Source: Paraburkholderia azotifigens (GTDB lineage: Bacteria > Pseudomonadota > Gammaproteobacteria > Burkholderiales > Burkholderiaceae). Taken from it: 64,000 bases of DNA. Shown here in pieces: positions 16,029 through 24,464 of the stretch. Every line of letters starts with the position of its first letter. The stretch's first letter is position 1. Under the pieces are notes generated by a model. The model saw only the letters and a list, made by a program, of their open reading frames with translations, was not told the DNA's origin and did no database searches. Both the position numbers and the translations under genes were made by a program. Where the stretch lies: NCBI RefSeq assembly GCF_007995085.1, contig NZ_VOQS01000005.1, positions 806,001 to 870,000 of the forward strand, written 5' to 3'.

Positions 16029-16329
16029 GGCTCGCTCCTGCATGTCGCGGCGTCGTCTGTCTGCATCAGGCGTATCGGCTACCTGCGCAGCATCGGCCAC
16101 CGTACGGCTGAACGCTTCGCTCGTTGTCACGCCTTTAGTATCGATATCGCCGCGGGCCGTAACAATCAGCCGCGGCCGGACTTGCTGCCCGATGTTCGGC
16201 AATAGGATCGGAAATGGCTGACATCCGCAGAGGGCAGTGCTGAGTTCGTGGAACAGCAGATTCGTGGGGCCGGCGATAACCGGGATGGGGCCGCCGCGCC
16301 GGCCGTCTAACTGTCGCTTCACGACATCG
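16029..16329. other. Stretch without a recognisable gene between IS3 and a receiver-domain remnant
   Basis: About 300 bases in which open frames exist but show no family resemblance. The IS3 left end is expected here, but no matching terminal repeat was found. Confidence 0.4.
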
Positions 16330-16600
16330 AGTGCCAGGCCGTGTCGAGTACGGCGGACGGGATGCCATCGCGCTAGGGGACACCTGGTCGCCGTACTTCG
16401 TGCTCGTGGATATTTCGATGCCCAGAGTGCGACGGACACGAGGCCACCCGCGCGCTGCGACATGCTCCTCACACAGCGGGATCCCTCATCGTTGCGCATA
16501 CGGCGCTAGACGAACCCGAGGTTGGGCGGAAAATCATTGACGATGAATTTGACGGCTATCTGCAAAAGGACCGCGGGACCGGGCAGATCATCGACGCTCC
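16330..16600 (+). pseudogene. Response-regulator receiver domain remnant
   Basis: Two plus-strand frames together give a receiver domain. The first reads GGRDAIALGDTW followed by FVLVDISMP, containing the phospho-acceptor aspartate. After a shift of one base near 16425 the second reads DGHEATRALRH, then SLIVAHTALDEPEV and FDGYLQK, the latter with the conserved lysine. The N-terminal acidic pair is not found, and the second frame runs out into the next gene. It is a decayed fragment of a hybrid kinase or a response regulator. Confidence 0.65.
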
Positions 16601-17035
16601 CCGATACATGGCAAAGGCGTGTTTGCCCTTCGCCCTGTCGCGGCAGGCGAGCGGCTCATCGAGTACACGGGTGAGGTGACCAGCTGGCGACGCGCGGCGG
16701 CCCGTCAGCGAGCCGACGACCGACACACGTTTGTCTTCGGTCTGTCGGATGGGAGGGTGATCGACGGCAGCCGTGGCGGCAGCAGCGCACGCTTCATCAA
16801 CCACTCATGCGCCCCGAACTGCGAGGCCATCGAGACGGGTCTGCGCGTCTTCATTCACGCGCTCGCCGACATTCAGCCGGGCAACGAGCGGTTCATCGAC
16901 CACGGACCGAGGGTCGACGGCGAGATCACCGACGAGATCCGCGCCCACTATGCATGTCGTTGCGGTGCTCCTGCCTGTCGTCAGTCGATGCTCGCGCCCG
17001 CAGCGGATTCCGGATGCGACTTTTCGGATGCCTGA
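16595..17035 (+). pseudogene. SET-domain protein lysine methyltransferase, damaged
   Basis: The frame reads RSPIHGKGVFALRPVAAGE at the start, then RFINHSCAPNCEA (the SET NHSCxPN motif) and a post-SET cysteine cluster YACRCGAPACR. The RSPIHGKGVFA motif lies upstream of the only usable start codon (GTG at 16619), and the frame is closed by a stop at 16550. The gene has therefore lost its N-terminus, or translation would begin inside the domain. The usual YDYG motif that supplies the catalytic tyrosine reads IDHG here, so activity is doubtful even if the protein is made. Confidence 0.65.
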
Positions 17036-17111
17036 AGTCGACCCGGAGCGGCCAGCCAATTTGCTTCAAAGCGGCCGCTCATTCGACGAACCTGCGCCTC
17101 TGACCAGTTCG

Positions 17112-17681
17112 TTAGATACGACGTCGAAATTCTGAACGTAACAACGCGAACTGCAGGAGATCGTGATAGGTCTCACGCCAGTACCCAGCCTGTCGCTGAT
17201 ACCCTTCACGGGAAAAGCCCAGTGTCTCCAGCGTTTGTATAGAGGGTGCGTTTTGAGGGTGAACCTGGGCTTCGACGCGGTTTATCTGCATCGCGTCAAA
17301 ACCGTAGTCGATCGCAGCAGAAAGCGCTTCGCTCATATATCCATTGCCGCGCACAATCGGATGCAACTCATAGCCAACGACGCAGCTTCGCCAATTTCGA
17401 TTCCATCGGAAGAGACCGCACGTACCAAGGAAAAGGCCGTCCGAAAGTCTCTCGACGGCCCAGCGGACGCCGGAGCCGCTGCGCCGCCAGTCAGCAAATA
17501 CCTGAATCAGCTTGTCGGCCTCCCCTATATCGGTCATCGGATCGGTACCGAACCAGCGCATACCTTCAGCGTCGCCGTGCACGGCAAACAGCGATGGTGC
17601 GTCGGCAGGCAAAAGCTCCCGCAATGTCAGCCGCGAAGTCGTAAGGGTTGGAAACGTAGCTTCCGCGTCAATTACATTCAT
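17112..17681 (-). CDS. GNAT-family N-acetyltransferase (RimJ/RimL type)
   Basis: This 189-residue protein begins MNVIDAEATFPTLTTSRLTL and shows the layout of RimJ/RimL-like acetyltransferases: TSRLTLREL at the start, GYELHPIVRGNGYMSEAL (acetyl-CoA-binding motif with RGNGYM) around residues 115-135, and NAPSIQTLETLGFSREG near the C-terminus. Such enzymes transfer acetyl groups to protein N-termini or small amines; the substrate cannot be deduced. The start at 17681 is preferred to upstream in-frame ATGs because the homologous region begins right after it. It is a single gene without an obvious operon partner. Confidence 0.85.
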   Translation of the reverse strand: MNVIDAEATFPTLTTSRLTLRELLPADAPSLFAVHGDAEGMRWFGTDPMTDIGEADKLIQVFADWRRSGSGVRWAVERLSDGLFLGTCGLFRWNRNWRSCVVGYELHPIVRGNGYMSEALSAAIDYGFDAMQINRVEAQVHPQNAPSIQTLETLGFSREGYQRQAGYWRETYHDLLQFALLRSEFRRRI

Positions 17682-17907
17682 AGACACTAGCGCCCCCATG
17701 AGTCGGTGTTTTACGGAGTTTGCCAGATTGTCACCGATCCAGCGCTGCCGACCCAGTGTCCGAAACTGGCCGACCACTGTCGCACGCCTTCCGCATCGAC
17801 AGACCGTGTTGCGGCGCCCTCGGGAGTTTCCCACACCCGTCCAACGCGAAAGGTTCATGTAGCTACAAAGCGCACGCTGTCGCGAGCAATGTTAGAGAAT
17901 GCTGTGG

Positions 17908-18132
17908 TCAGTCAGCACCCTTCGACCTCGACCGATTTGACCACAGCATTTCTTTGGCAGATCGATACGATATTCCTACAAATATGGTGAGGAAAACCGA
18001 CGCGCCAACAATTAGAACCTTCCAGTCCGAGCCCTTGAGGAGCGAAACTGTCAAGACAAACAGCATCATTGCCGCCAACGATACATATCCTTTCACGAAG
18101 CGCCGAACGACCGTCTTCCTTTCGTTTTGCAT
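17908..18132 (-). CDS. Small two-helix membrane protein, function unknown
   Basis: This 74-residue protein has a basic N-terminus (MQNERKTVVRRF), two hydrophobic segments (about residues 16-32 and 38-54) and a basic, serine-rich tail. AAGG lies a few bases before the ATG. I do not recognise the family. Codon usage is less GC-biased than in the catabolic genes, consistent with horizontally acquired DNA. Confidence 0.45.
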   Translation of the reverse strand: MQNERKTVVRRFVKGYVSLAAMMLFVLTVSLLKGSDWKVLIVGASVFLTIFVGISYRSAKEMLWSNRSRSKGAD

Positions 18133-18504
18133 ATCCTTAGTCCGTCAGTCCCATTGCAGTTTCGATTCGCCTGGGGCGTCGTTTTTGCAGCTCCTGTGGC
18201 AAATACCGTGTCTTCAGGCGACCGACAGGCAGCAACGCCCCTAGATCAGTTACTCACTCGCACCGCGCCGCGCCGCAGCTGTACATGCGAGGTTCAAACC
18301 TGAGTCTCAACTGGCGTCAAGATGGGACGTCCAAGGTGCATATTGTCAACGATCGATCTCTCGTCGTCGACCGACCGCTTGTGGCCGACTGTACGCATTC
18401 GTCGCGTTCGCCGATCCCGGACCGACGGCGAACGCGCCAAGCCGACCCACAAGAGGCAACGATCTTTCCAAAAAGCGGCCATTCGACTCGTCGACGATTG
18501 CGAT
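18133..18504. other. Intergenic stretch, nothing recognised
   Basis: About 370 bases between two small membrane-protein genes. Open frames here lack start signals and family resemblance. Confidence 0.4.
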
Positions 18505-18930
18505 TTAAAGCAGGGAAAGTAGCGCACCGAGTATAGACAGAAAACATCCGCCAACAAACTGAGATTGGAGAATGCTGCGCCATCCTGGGTAGCCATATGG
18601 CACCGGCGGGGAGAATCGAGTCATAACAGGTAGGCGCAAGAGCCGCGTGCGCCATGCGTTTGTGATCGAGAGCGAGCCGCCAGCCAGGAGAAATAGAGAG
18701 ACCACCCGCACCGTATTGAACTGAATTGGGATGTCAAATACATGCGCCGCAATGGGCGCAAGCGCCCCGAGTATCAAAAGTCCGCAAAGGAAGCGATAGA
18801 GCAAGGTAAGGCACGTCTTGAGCCACGTTGGCGCATTGCTCTCGCCCTGAGGTGGAGGCGTCCAATTCATTCTTTTTGGGCTGATGGGGTCCGTGTGTGG
18901 AGACAGGATTTGGTCGTGATTCGAATTCAT
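18505..18930 (-). CDS. Membrane protein, function unknown
   Basis: The protein is 141 residues from the ATG at 18930 (MNSNHDQILSPHTDP). It has a hydrophilic, proline-rich N-terminal 40 residues, then hydrophobic segments at roughly 45-65, 75-95 and 122-140. The WTPPPQGESNAPTW linker is typical of inner-membrane proteins with a cytoplasmic tail. No family is recognised. It ends within the last membrane helix, so a C-terminal truncation is possible. Confidence 0.45.
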   Translation of the reverse strand: MNSNHDQILSPHTDPISPKRMNWTPPPQGESNAPTWLKTCLTLLYRFLCGLLILGALAPIAAHVFDIPIQFNTVRVVSLFLLAGGSLSITNAWRTRLLRLPVMTRFSPPVPYGYPGWRSILQSQFVGGCFLSILGALLSLL

Positions 18931-19112
18931 ACTCGTCTCGTGGTCCACCGCGAGATTGTTACGATTCCAAGATTCCCGCCGAGTGTCCAATTCTGGCCGC
19001 ACTGAGTCCTACGACTGAACGCGACGATAGTCGCAGGCTCGCGACTCATGCAACACGCATAATCCGTTTCCAAGTTGACAGTGAGTTCTCGGAGCGGACA
19101 CAAACGCAACTT

Positions 19113-19397
19113 CTACATCTCAGCGTCGTACACCTCTCCACCAAGTGCAAGACTAAGCCTTGCACAAAGTACTGTGAGCCAACTACACCATAAGCTCGAC
19201 TCAACTTGGCCGCACAACAACAGCCCGCTAGGCTCCGCTGATGCACATATATATCGAGCATCGCCTTCGCGCCCATACCAGTAAGCGCCATGCGGGTCGC
19301 CTAGCCACCCGTCCAATGTCCGGAAGACGGCCGCCACCTTTCCCCAATCCTCTGGTGACAGGTTGGTCGGGACATTCAACGTAATGGATTGTTCCAT
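19113..19397 (-). CDS. Small conserved protein, possibly immunity-like
   Basis: This 94-residue soluble protein begins MEQSITLNVPTNLSPEDWGK and continues with VFRTLDGWLGD, a tryptophan/tyrosine-rich centre, and ends LSLALGGEVYDAEM. I recall similar small proteins in Burkholderia and Xanthomonas next to toxin-like genes, but I cannot assign a named family. It lies downstream of the candidate toxin at 19833-20426 on the same strand, so an immunity role is a reasonable guess only. Confidence 0.5.
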   Translation of the reverse strand: MEQSITLNVPTNLSPEDWGKVAAVFRTLDGWLGDPHGAYWYGREGDARYICASAEPSGLLLCGQVESSLWCSWLTVLCARLSLALGGEVYDAEM

Positions 19398-19561
19398 GAT
19401 CGCAGGGAAGACCGGCCAAAGGGAGAATTGTCGTCGATTTCCGATGTGTCGTCGAAGGACCGCTTTTAGCCGGCTAGCGTCCGACGACCAAGCGTGGCGA
19501 TCACCGCGGGCGCGGCCTTTATGCAAAGGGCATAAAACGGGCCGTACGGCCGACCTTTGCC

Positions 19562-19762
19562 TCATGTTTTTGGCGGGATTCCGCCCATCGCGCCGAGCCG
19601 TATTTTTTCTGCCAGCGTTCGGTCGATGACCTTCTGCAAATTCGCATTCACATCACGGTCCTTTTTGTTCCAAATCGCATATTGAACCGCGAGGGCGTCG
19701 CCGTGTATCTCGCGGATCGCCTCGCGGGCGCGATGCCACTTTGACGCCGCCCTTCCTTCCAT
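19562..19762 (-). CDS. Possible 66-residue protein or gene fragment
   Basis: The frame starts at an ATG without a clear Shine-Dalgarno site. It reads AREAIREIHGDALAVQYAIW, then NKKDRDVNANLQKVIDRTLA, ending GAMGGIPPKT. The amphipathic helical pattern and composition look like real protein. It may be a C-terminal fragment of a larger gene, because no start context supports it. Confidence 0.3.
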   Translation of the reverse strand: MEGRAASKWHRAREAIREIHGDALAVQYAIWNKKDRDVNANLQKVIDRTLAEKIRLGAMGGIPPKT

Positions 19763-19832
19763 GGTTTCCAGCCACCAAGATCGCGGGCACCCTGACCACC
19801 CCGCGACTCTTCATGCTCGCGTATTGCGGTTG

Positions 19833-20426
19833 CTACACCATACCGTGGTTGAAGATTAACCACTCCGTATAGGTGTAGTCTTCGTCGCCCTCGTCCGCAG
19901 CGCCATTCAAGCGTTTCTCGGCGGCCAGAACCCAAGCTAAGAGGCTGGCCGCGTCCTGGACAAACCAAGGTTTTGACGCCCGGACGTATTGCCCCAGACC
20001 GCCTGCGCGAAGCGCATCAGCGACGCATCCAGTGCAGTTATTACTAGCACTGAGGAAAGAATACTTAGGCTTATTATCCAGGCGCTCCAGCCAAAAGGCC
20101 TCAATCAAATTGGCATCGAGGCCCTCTGTTTGTTCGCCAGTTTGCTTGGTCTTCAGTTTGATTTTGTAAGTTGGCTCAGCGGAATTCATGAAGCGCCGCA
20201 TAAAACCTTTATCAATCGCCTTCGTTACGTTTTCGATCCCAGTCATGGAGTTAATCACGGAGGCCTGGAATGGCGAGCCGTCTGCCATCCAAGTGATATA
20301 GTATTTCTTGTCGTTAACTCTGAGCGTCAGGCTAGCGTGACCAACTCCTGCATATGACGCGAGTTGACCTTTAATGCCCATGTCCGTTGGCATCCATATT
20401 CGAACAGTGACCTTGTTTGAAGCCAC
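19833..20426 (-). CDS. Unknown protein with a possible permuted papain-like (NlpC/P60) fold
   Basis: This 197-residue protein starts at GTG 20426, where GGAGG lies five bases upstream; an ATG at 20438 overlaps that ribosome site and is less likely. Features seen: YAGVGHASLTLRVNDKKYY near residues 25-45, a K-rich middle, and YSFLSASNNCTGCVADALR near 125-150. A histidine in a GHxSL strand followed later by a cysteine in an NNC motif at the start of a helix is the layout of permuted papain-like hydrolases, several of which are toxins. That assignment is inference. Small downstream genes could encode a partner. Confidence 0.5.
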   Translation of the reverse strand: MASNKVTVRIWMPTDMGIKGQLASYAGVGHASLTLRVNDKKYYITWMADGSPFQASVINSMTGIENVTKAIDKGFMRRFMNSAEPTYKIKLKTKQTGEQTEGLDANLIEAFWLERLDNKPKYSFLSASNNCTGCVADALRAGGLGQYVRASKPWFVQDAASLLAWVLAAEKRLNGAADEGDEDYTYTEWLIFNHGMV

Positions 20427-20532
20427 GATTCCCTCCATTGGTTGTGAGTATCCGGTTGTGTTGAATAAGCCGAAAGACTTTGCTGCTTAATTACTTCTTG
20501 GTGCCAGAAATGAGAACTTCGATAAAGCCTAT

Positions 20533-20832
20533 TTAATAACGCGCGTTCGCGATCGACCCGCAGAGCTTCTCGTGCGCCCGCGATCCGTCCTTCTCGCGCT
20601 GGTCCGAAAGGCAGGGCCCATTGAAGAGGACCGTCGAAGTGTCGTCGTCCTCAATGCGGAAAACGGCGCTGTCAGGGCTTGGAAAATCGGCCGATTTTCT
20701 CTCTTCAAAAATGAGTGCAGTCCGCGCTGCAGCTCCATTTTCTTCAATGATAGTGCGCCCGCGAGTCGGCCGCTGATGAAATATCTGGACAAAGTAGTTG
20801 ATAGGTCGCGGGACTGGCTGAAGATCAAGCAA
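20533..20832 (-). CDS. Hypothetical protein or fragment, about 99 residues
   Basis: The frame reads PRPINYFVQIFHQRPTRGR, then RTALIFEERKSADFP, DSAVFRIEDDDTSTVLFNGP and a C-terminal HEKLCGSIANARY. Its composition is more protein-like than the alternative frames. Only a TTG start is available near the expected N-terminus, so it may be a truncated gene. No family is recognised. Confidence 0.3.
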   Translation of the reverse strand: MLDLQPVPRPINYFVQIFHQRPTRGRTIIEENGAAARTALIFEERKSADFPSPDSAVFRIEDDDTSTVLFNGPCLSDQREKDGSRAHEKLCGSIANARY

Positions 20833-21043
20833 GCTGACTATGAAAGGTAATTGTTGGCTTGTCCCGCGACGCGCTAACTATTCTCCTCCCCCTTGGCATG
20901 GGGTTTGACTCGGCATCGGCCGGTCCTTTTTTCTGCAAGGCGCTTACCGACCCGTTGCCGCCATCGGCCGTCGGCAAGATTGTGTCCGCTCTTGCTGGGA
21001 AACCTGCCAGCCGTTCGATAGGGGAAAGTCGTGTTGACGATGA

Positions 21044-21445
21044 CTATGACGCGTCTGCTATAGGCTGTCTCGGGTGCGTATTCATTCGTAATGCGCTCAG
21101 CGCCACGGCCTCCGAATTGATTTTATCGATCGTGCGAAGCAGTTCCTTGAGCACGAGTGGCTTGGTAATCACCTCTTGAACTTTGCCTTTGAAATTCTGT
21201 GCGTCCTGCGGCCATACGAGCGCAATGATGCGTTGCCTTCCGATGGTCGTATCAAAGCTCCCCACGAACCACGCGGAGGCGCCGCGAGAAAATTCCGAAA
21301 CGTCGAGTACGATCAATTGCTGCAACGGTTCAAGAAGGAATTTATGCCAACTGTCGGAGCCACATGCCTTCGACCTCCCATAACCCTTCACGTTAAGCAG
21401 AACGGCTAGAGATTCCCGGATCACCTTGTCGCGGCCAATGATCAC
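21044..21445 (-). CDS. Stand-alone receiver-like (REC) domain protein
   Basis: The frame has the pattern of a response-regulator receiver: IVIIGRDKVIRESLAVLLN at the start, LIVLDVSEF with the phospho-acceptor aspartate, RIIALVWPQD, and ITKPLVLKELLRTID containing the conserved lysine. There is no output domain. The frame extends upstream to 21580, but that part has no homology-like character; a GTG at 21445 is the nearest start to the domain, and the ribosome site is poor. It may be a fragment of a hybrid kinase or a single-domain regulator. Confidence 0.5.
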   Translation of the reverse strand: MIIGRDKVIRESLAVLLNVKGYGRSKACGSDSWHKFLLEPLQQLIVLDVSEFSRGASAWFVGSFDTTIGRQRIIALVWPQDAQNFKGKVQEVITKPLVLKELLRTIDKINSEAVALSALRMNTHPRQPIADAS

Positions 21446-21676
21446 AATGGGACTGACTATGGGTGGCGGCTTCGGTATCGCATGGGCGCCTGCCAAGCGC
21501 AACTGCCACTGACAGCGCAGCCACTCCAACCGCGACCGTTCGTGACGGTGCTCCGCGCGCGGAAGCGCAGCGAGGGACATCGCTGGATCGTGCTCCAGGC
21601 GTTGCAGAGCTATGACGCAGAGGATCCGATTTGCGCCATGCGCGCGGCGCCTTTGATCGGCGTGTTAGCCGTTCGA

Positions 21677-21990
21677 CGACTCGACGTTCAGGACGATCCG
21701 TGCAGCCCGCTGCACATCCCAAGTGGATGGCGACGGGCTTTTCAATCGTGTGCGCTGGCGCTGTGGTGCACGCTCAGGGGGAGAAATGCAGACGTTCTTT
21801 CCGTGCAGCAATCCGGCGTGCGAGGAGGGATTGGAAACGCTCAAACATGAGTTTGGCACTGCCGGCCAGCAGTGCGCGGGGTGCCGCGGTACGGGGTGGC
21901 AACTGGCGCGAGAGCGCCGAGGACGACGACGCCTGTCTTTGACGGCGGGGATCAGCCCTTCAGTTGCGACTCGACGTTGAGGACGATCCG
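21677..21990. repeat. Pair of 24-bp direct repeats about 290 bp apart
   Basis: Positions 21677-21700 and 21967-21990 are identical except for one base (CGACTCGACGTT, then C or G, then AGGACGATCCG). On the minus strand each encodes the same peptide tail RIVLNVES. The repeats flank the zinc-ribbon gene at 21786-21980. Confidence 0.8.
21786..21980 (+). CDS. Small zinc-ribbon-like protein
   Basis: This 64-residue protein begins MQTFFPCSNPACEEGLETLK and continues with QQCAGCRGTGW. The pattern of two cysteines five residues apart, then a CxxCxGxG knuckle, is like DnaJ-type or small zinc-ribbon proteins. GGGGGAG lies immediately upstream of the ATG and supports the start. The C-terminal tail is arginine-rich and overlaps, on the opposite strand, the end of the secreted-peptide gene. 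Confidence 0.55.
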   Translation: MQTFFPCSNPACEEGLETLKHEFGTAGQQCAGCRGTGWQLARERRGRRRLSLTAGISPSVATRR

Positions 21991-22107
21991 GGCGACCGGG
22001 TTGTTGTCGGCGGAATCCGGAGCGAACTTGATCTGGGCAAACGTGACAGCAGCGAAAGCGACGACGACGAGGGCAGCAGATGCGGCGATGCGGGTAATGT
22101 ATTTCAC
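21952..22107 (-). CDS. Small exported protein, function unknown
   Basis: This 51-residue protein begins at GTG 22107, with AGGAAG upstream. The N-terminus KYITRIAASAALVVVAFAAV is a clear signal peptide, probably cleaved after TFA, leaving a mature peptide of about 25 residues ending RIVLNVESQLKG. A near copy of the last part of this gene occurs about 290 bases downstream on the same strand. No family is recognised. Confidence 0.5.
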   Translation of the reverse strand: MKYITRIAASAALVVVAFAAVTFAQIKFAPDSADNNPVARIVLNVESQLKG

Positions 22108-22938
22108 AGGGACTTCCTTTTGAGGTGTAGGCAGAAACTGGCGAAGCTGACAGGAGGCCGAATACTTCGGCGCCCTTCTGTCGACAACCGGCAAGGCCGC
22201 ACACGGGGTCTGATCGCGCCTGGCGATCTGGACCGCACTGCAAAAATAGGGCGACCCAAACCCAGTCACTATAAAGGTTTTACCCGTGTGTGCAGTGCGA
22301 CACGCGGTCGCCAGTGGGTGCTTAATTATTGAGCACCATTTCGTGATTGAAAGGTCTATGTAGGCCGTAATGAGCAGTGCGGGTTGCGCAATTAGCCTGG
22401 AGGTTTTGCGGGTTCCCGCCGGAGCCCCACGTAGCGGGCTGGTGGTGGTCCGATTTCCCGTGCCGCCTGAATCAGCGGCAAAGTCTCACCACTTGCCTTC
22501 AATGGCGTTTGTGCGTGCCCGTATAAAGCACGGACGCAAACGCGATCGAAGGGACTAGTTCAGGGCAGGAGGCCGGAGCACAGTAGCGCATCTCCATCGA
22601 ATGACTGGACTCGGCGGCGCCTGGTTCGTTCGAAGCTGCATGGTGGCTGTCTCTTGGTGGCCGACTTCCGCCCCACGAGCGTTTCAAGTCCTCCAGCCAG
22701 ATGCCTCGATGCCCGTCACTGGATACACGAACTGGAGAAAACGGCAACCGTTCTGCGCGCCGGGGCACATGTGAAATCGTCCGGCTCTTGCGTTACGGCC
22801 GCTCTACCAGTAGATTGAAGTCGTCAGCATTCTGAGAATCTGATGTTGTGCCTGTCGATTCAATCGGCATGGCACCGGTTCACGCTCAGAGGGCGCCCGG
22901 GTTTCGTTTTTTGGAAATCTTTTTTTAAGGGTCGCCCC
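22108..22938. other. Intergenic region, nothing recognised
   Basis: About 830 bases with only short open frames on both strands, none with a convincing start or family resemblance. No transposon ends or RNA genes were seen. Confidence 0.4.
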
Positions 22939-23274
22939 ATGTCTTCTTCATTAGCGCGCGCTCGCACCCGCGCATACATTCAACAGTCCGGCCTGTGCTA
23001 CTACTGTGACCGCCTCATGTGGAACGACGCGGACGGTCTCGTGGCTATGACTGCGAACGCCAACATTTCGCGCAGGAAGGCGGGACGCTTTCAGTGTACC
23101 GCTGAGCATTTGATAGCCCGAAGTGAAGGTGGCTTAAACAGTCAAAGCAATATCGCTGCTGCGTGTCGATTCTGCAATATGACGCGCCATCGATCTAAGA
23201 CACCACGTGACCCCCTCGAGTATCGGAAACATGTCCAGAATCGATTGCGTCGAAAAAAGTGGCAGCCCCTTTAG
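22939..23274 (+). CDS. HNH endonuclease-type protein
   Basis: This 111-residue protein begins MSSSLARARTRAYIQQSG. It has an HNH layout: a first CxxC pair in GLCYYCDRLMW, the histidine in CTAEHLIARSEGG, the asparagine in NIAAACRFCN with the second CxxC, and a final histidine in TRHRS. This is a compact zinc-stabilised beta-beta-alpha nuclease fold. The ATG at 22939 has AAGGG upstream and fits the domain better than the in-frame ATG at 22843. The DNA target is unknown; homologues are often in phages or mobile DNA. Confidence 0.8.
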   Translation: MSSSLARARTRAYIQQSGLCYYCDRLMWNDADGLVAMTANANISRRKAGRFQCTAEHLIARSEGGLNSQSNIAAACRFCNMTRHRSKTPRDPLEYRKHVQNRLRRKKWQPL

Positions 23275-24025
23275 ATCCATGACGTCGCGATTTGCAGTCG
23301 AAGGTCCGTTCGATCGAACGGACTCTTCACGGTGGCGGGTCGAGGCCGTTGCAAACGAGTCGTCCTCTTCCTCGGTTTATCGTCATTTAAACAACGTCGT
23401 GTCCGGCGGACCAACCTCGGTAGCAATGTTGTTGGTTCGTCAGCAACCCTGACCGACCCATTTCTGACATTCATTGGTATTTCGACCGAACGACCGAAGA
23501 TTGGAACATCTCAATTGTCGGCGCCTGACGCCATACCGTGCTGGCAACCGCCGCACTGCAGCGCGATCTAGATCCAACAGTAACGGGTGGACCGTTGAAT
23601 ACAAGCCGACCATTTCGGACTGCGCGCGCCCACAAGCACAGGGCTGCGATCCGTGTAACGCATACCGTCAAGGAGTCACGAGCCGTCTCTCGGTGTTCTG
23701 CTGAGATTGGCGTTAGCGAGTATGTGCGAGATTTTTGGATCGCTGCTGGCCCCGCAAAAGGAGATCTCAACGCCGGATAAACACGTTGACCAACAGGAAG
23801 CGGCGCGTCACGCCCTCACCGGCTGCTCGGGCTGAAGGGATATCAATGGCGGCTTCAAGATGCTTCGGATGTCCATCCTCGCAGGGGCGCGGGCGCACTT
23901 GCGCCTTAATCGACAGTCAAGGACCGTCGTTTTGGGTAGTTTCGAATTGCGTTTCGGCCTTCGGGTCTGCCGTCGCACCGAGAAGCAAGATGCGCAGGTG
24001 CGGCGTGCAATCAGCTGACTCGCGG
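23275..24025. other. Intergenic region, nothing recognised
   Basis: About 750 bases between the HNH gene and the hydantoin operon, with no protein-like open frame and no repeat structure noticed. Confidence 0.4.
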
Positions 24026-24445
24026 CTAGGCGTTCAGCAACGAAAACGTAATCTCTTGCGCGCCTTCCCATAGCACGAGTTTGCCGAATGCTTCCAGGTG
24101 CTCATGACCTTCGATCAACGTAAAGAAATGATTGCCGGCTAGCTGGCCCATTTTGCTCGCGAAGATGGAGCTTCCGTAGACGAACAGAAACTCCGTCTCG
24201 CTGAAACCGCCAGGATAGAGAAGGATATCTCCACGTGACGCGTGACTGGTGTGGTTCTCGAGAGTCAGACCCGTATCGAAGTCGCCCAGCGGGATCCACA
24301 CAGCTTCGCCGCTCCAGCGAGAATGGATTACCTTGTTCCTGAATGGCAGCAGCTCGAGGAAACGTTGGCAAGTGCGCGGTGCTTTCTGTTCCTCGAGTCG
24401 TCCGACAAAGCGGAAAAGTCCAGCTTCCAAGAGAATCTTTTTCAT
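24026..24445 (-). CDS. DUF3830 family protein (cyclophilin-like fold)
   Basis: This 139-residue protein begins MKKILLEAGLFRFVGRLEEQ and contains APRTCQRFLELLPF, VIHSRWSGEAVWIPLGD and RGDILLYPGGFSETEFLF. This matches the DUF3830 family, which has a cyclophilin-like barrel and no established activity. It occurs repeatedly next to hydantoinase and pyrimidine-type catabolic genes. The ATG at 24445 is chosen because upstream residues are not conserved-looking; the gap to the racemase-like gene stop is 19 bases, so it is the last gene of the operon. Confidence 0.8.
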   Translation of the reverse strand: MKKILLEAGLFRFVGRLEEQKAPRTCQRFLELLPFRNKVIHSRWSGEAVWIPLGDFDTGLTLENHTSHASRGDILLYPGGFSETEFLFVYGSSIFASKMGQLAGNHFFTLIEGHEHLEAFGKLVLWEGAQEITFSLLNA

Positions 24446-24464
24446 GTCGTCTTCATGTGATGAT

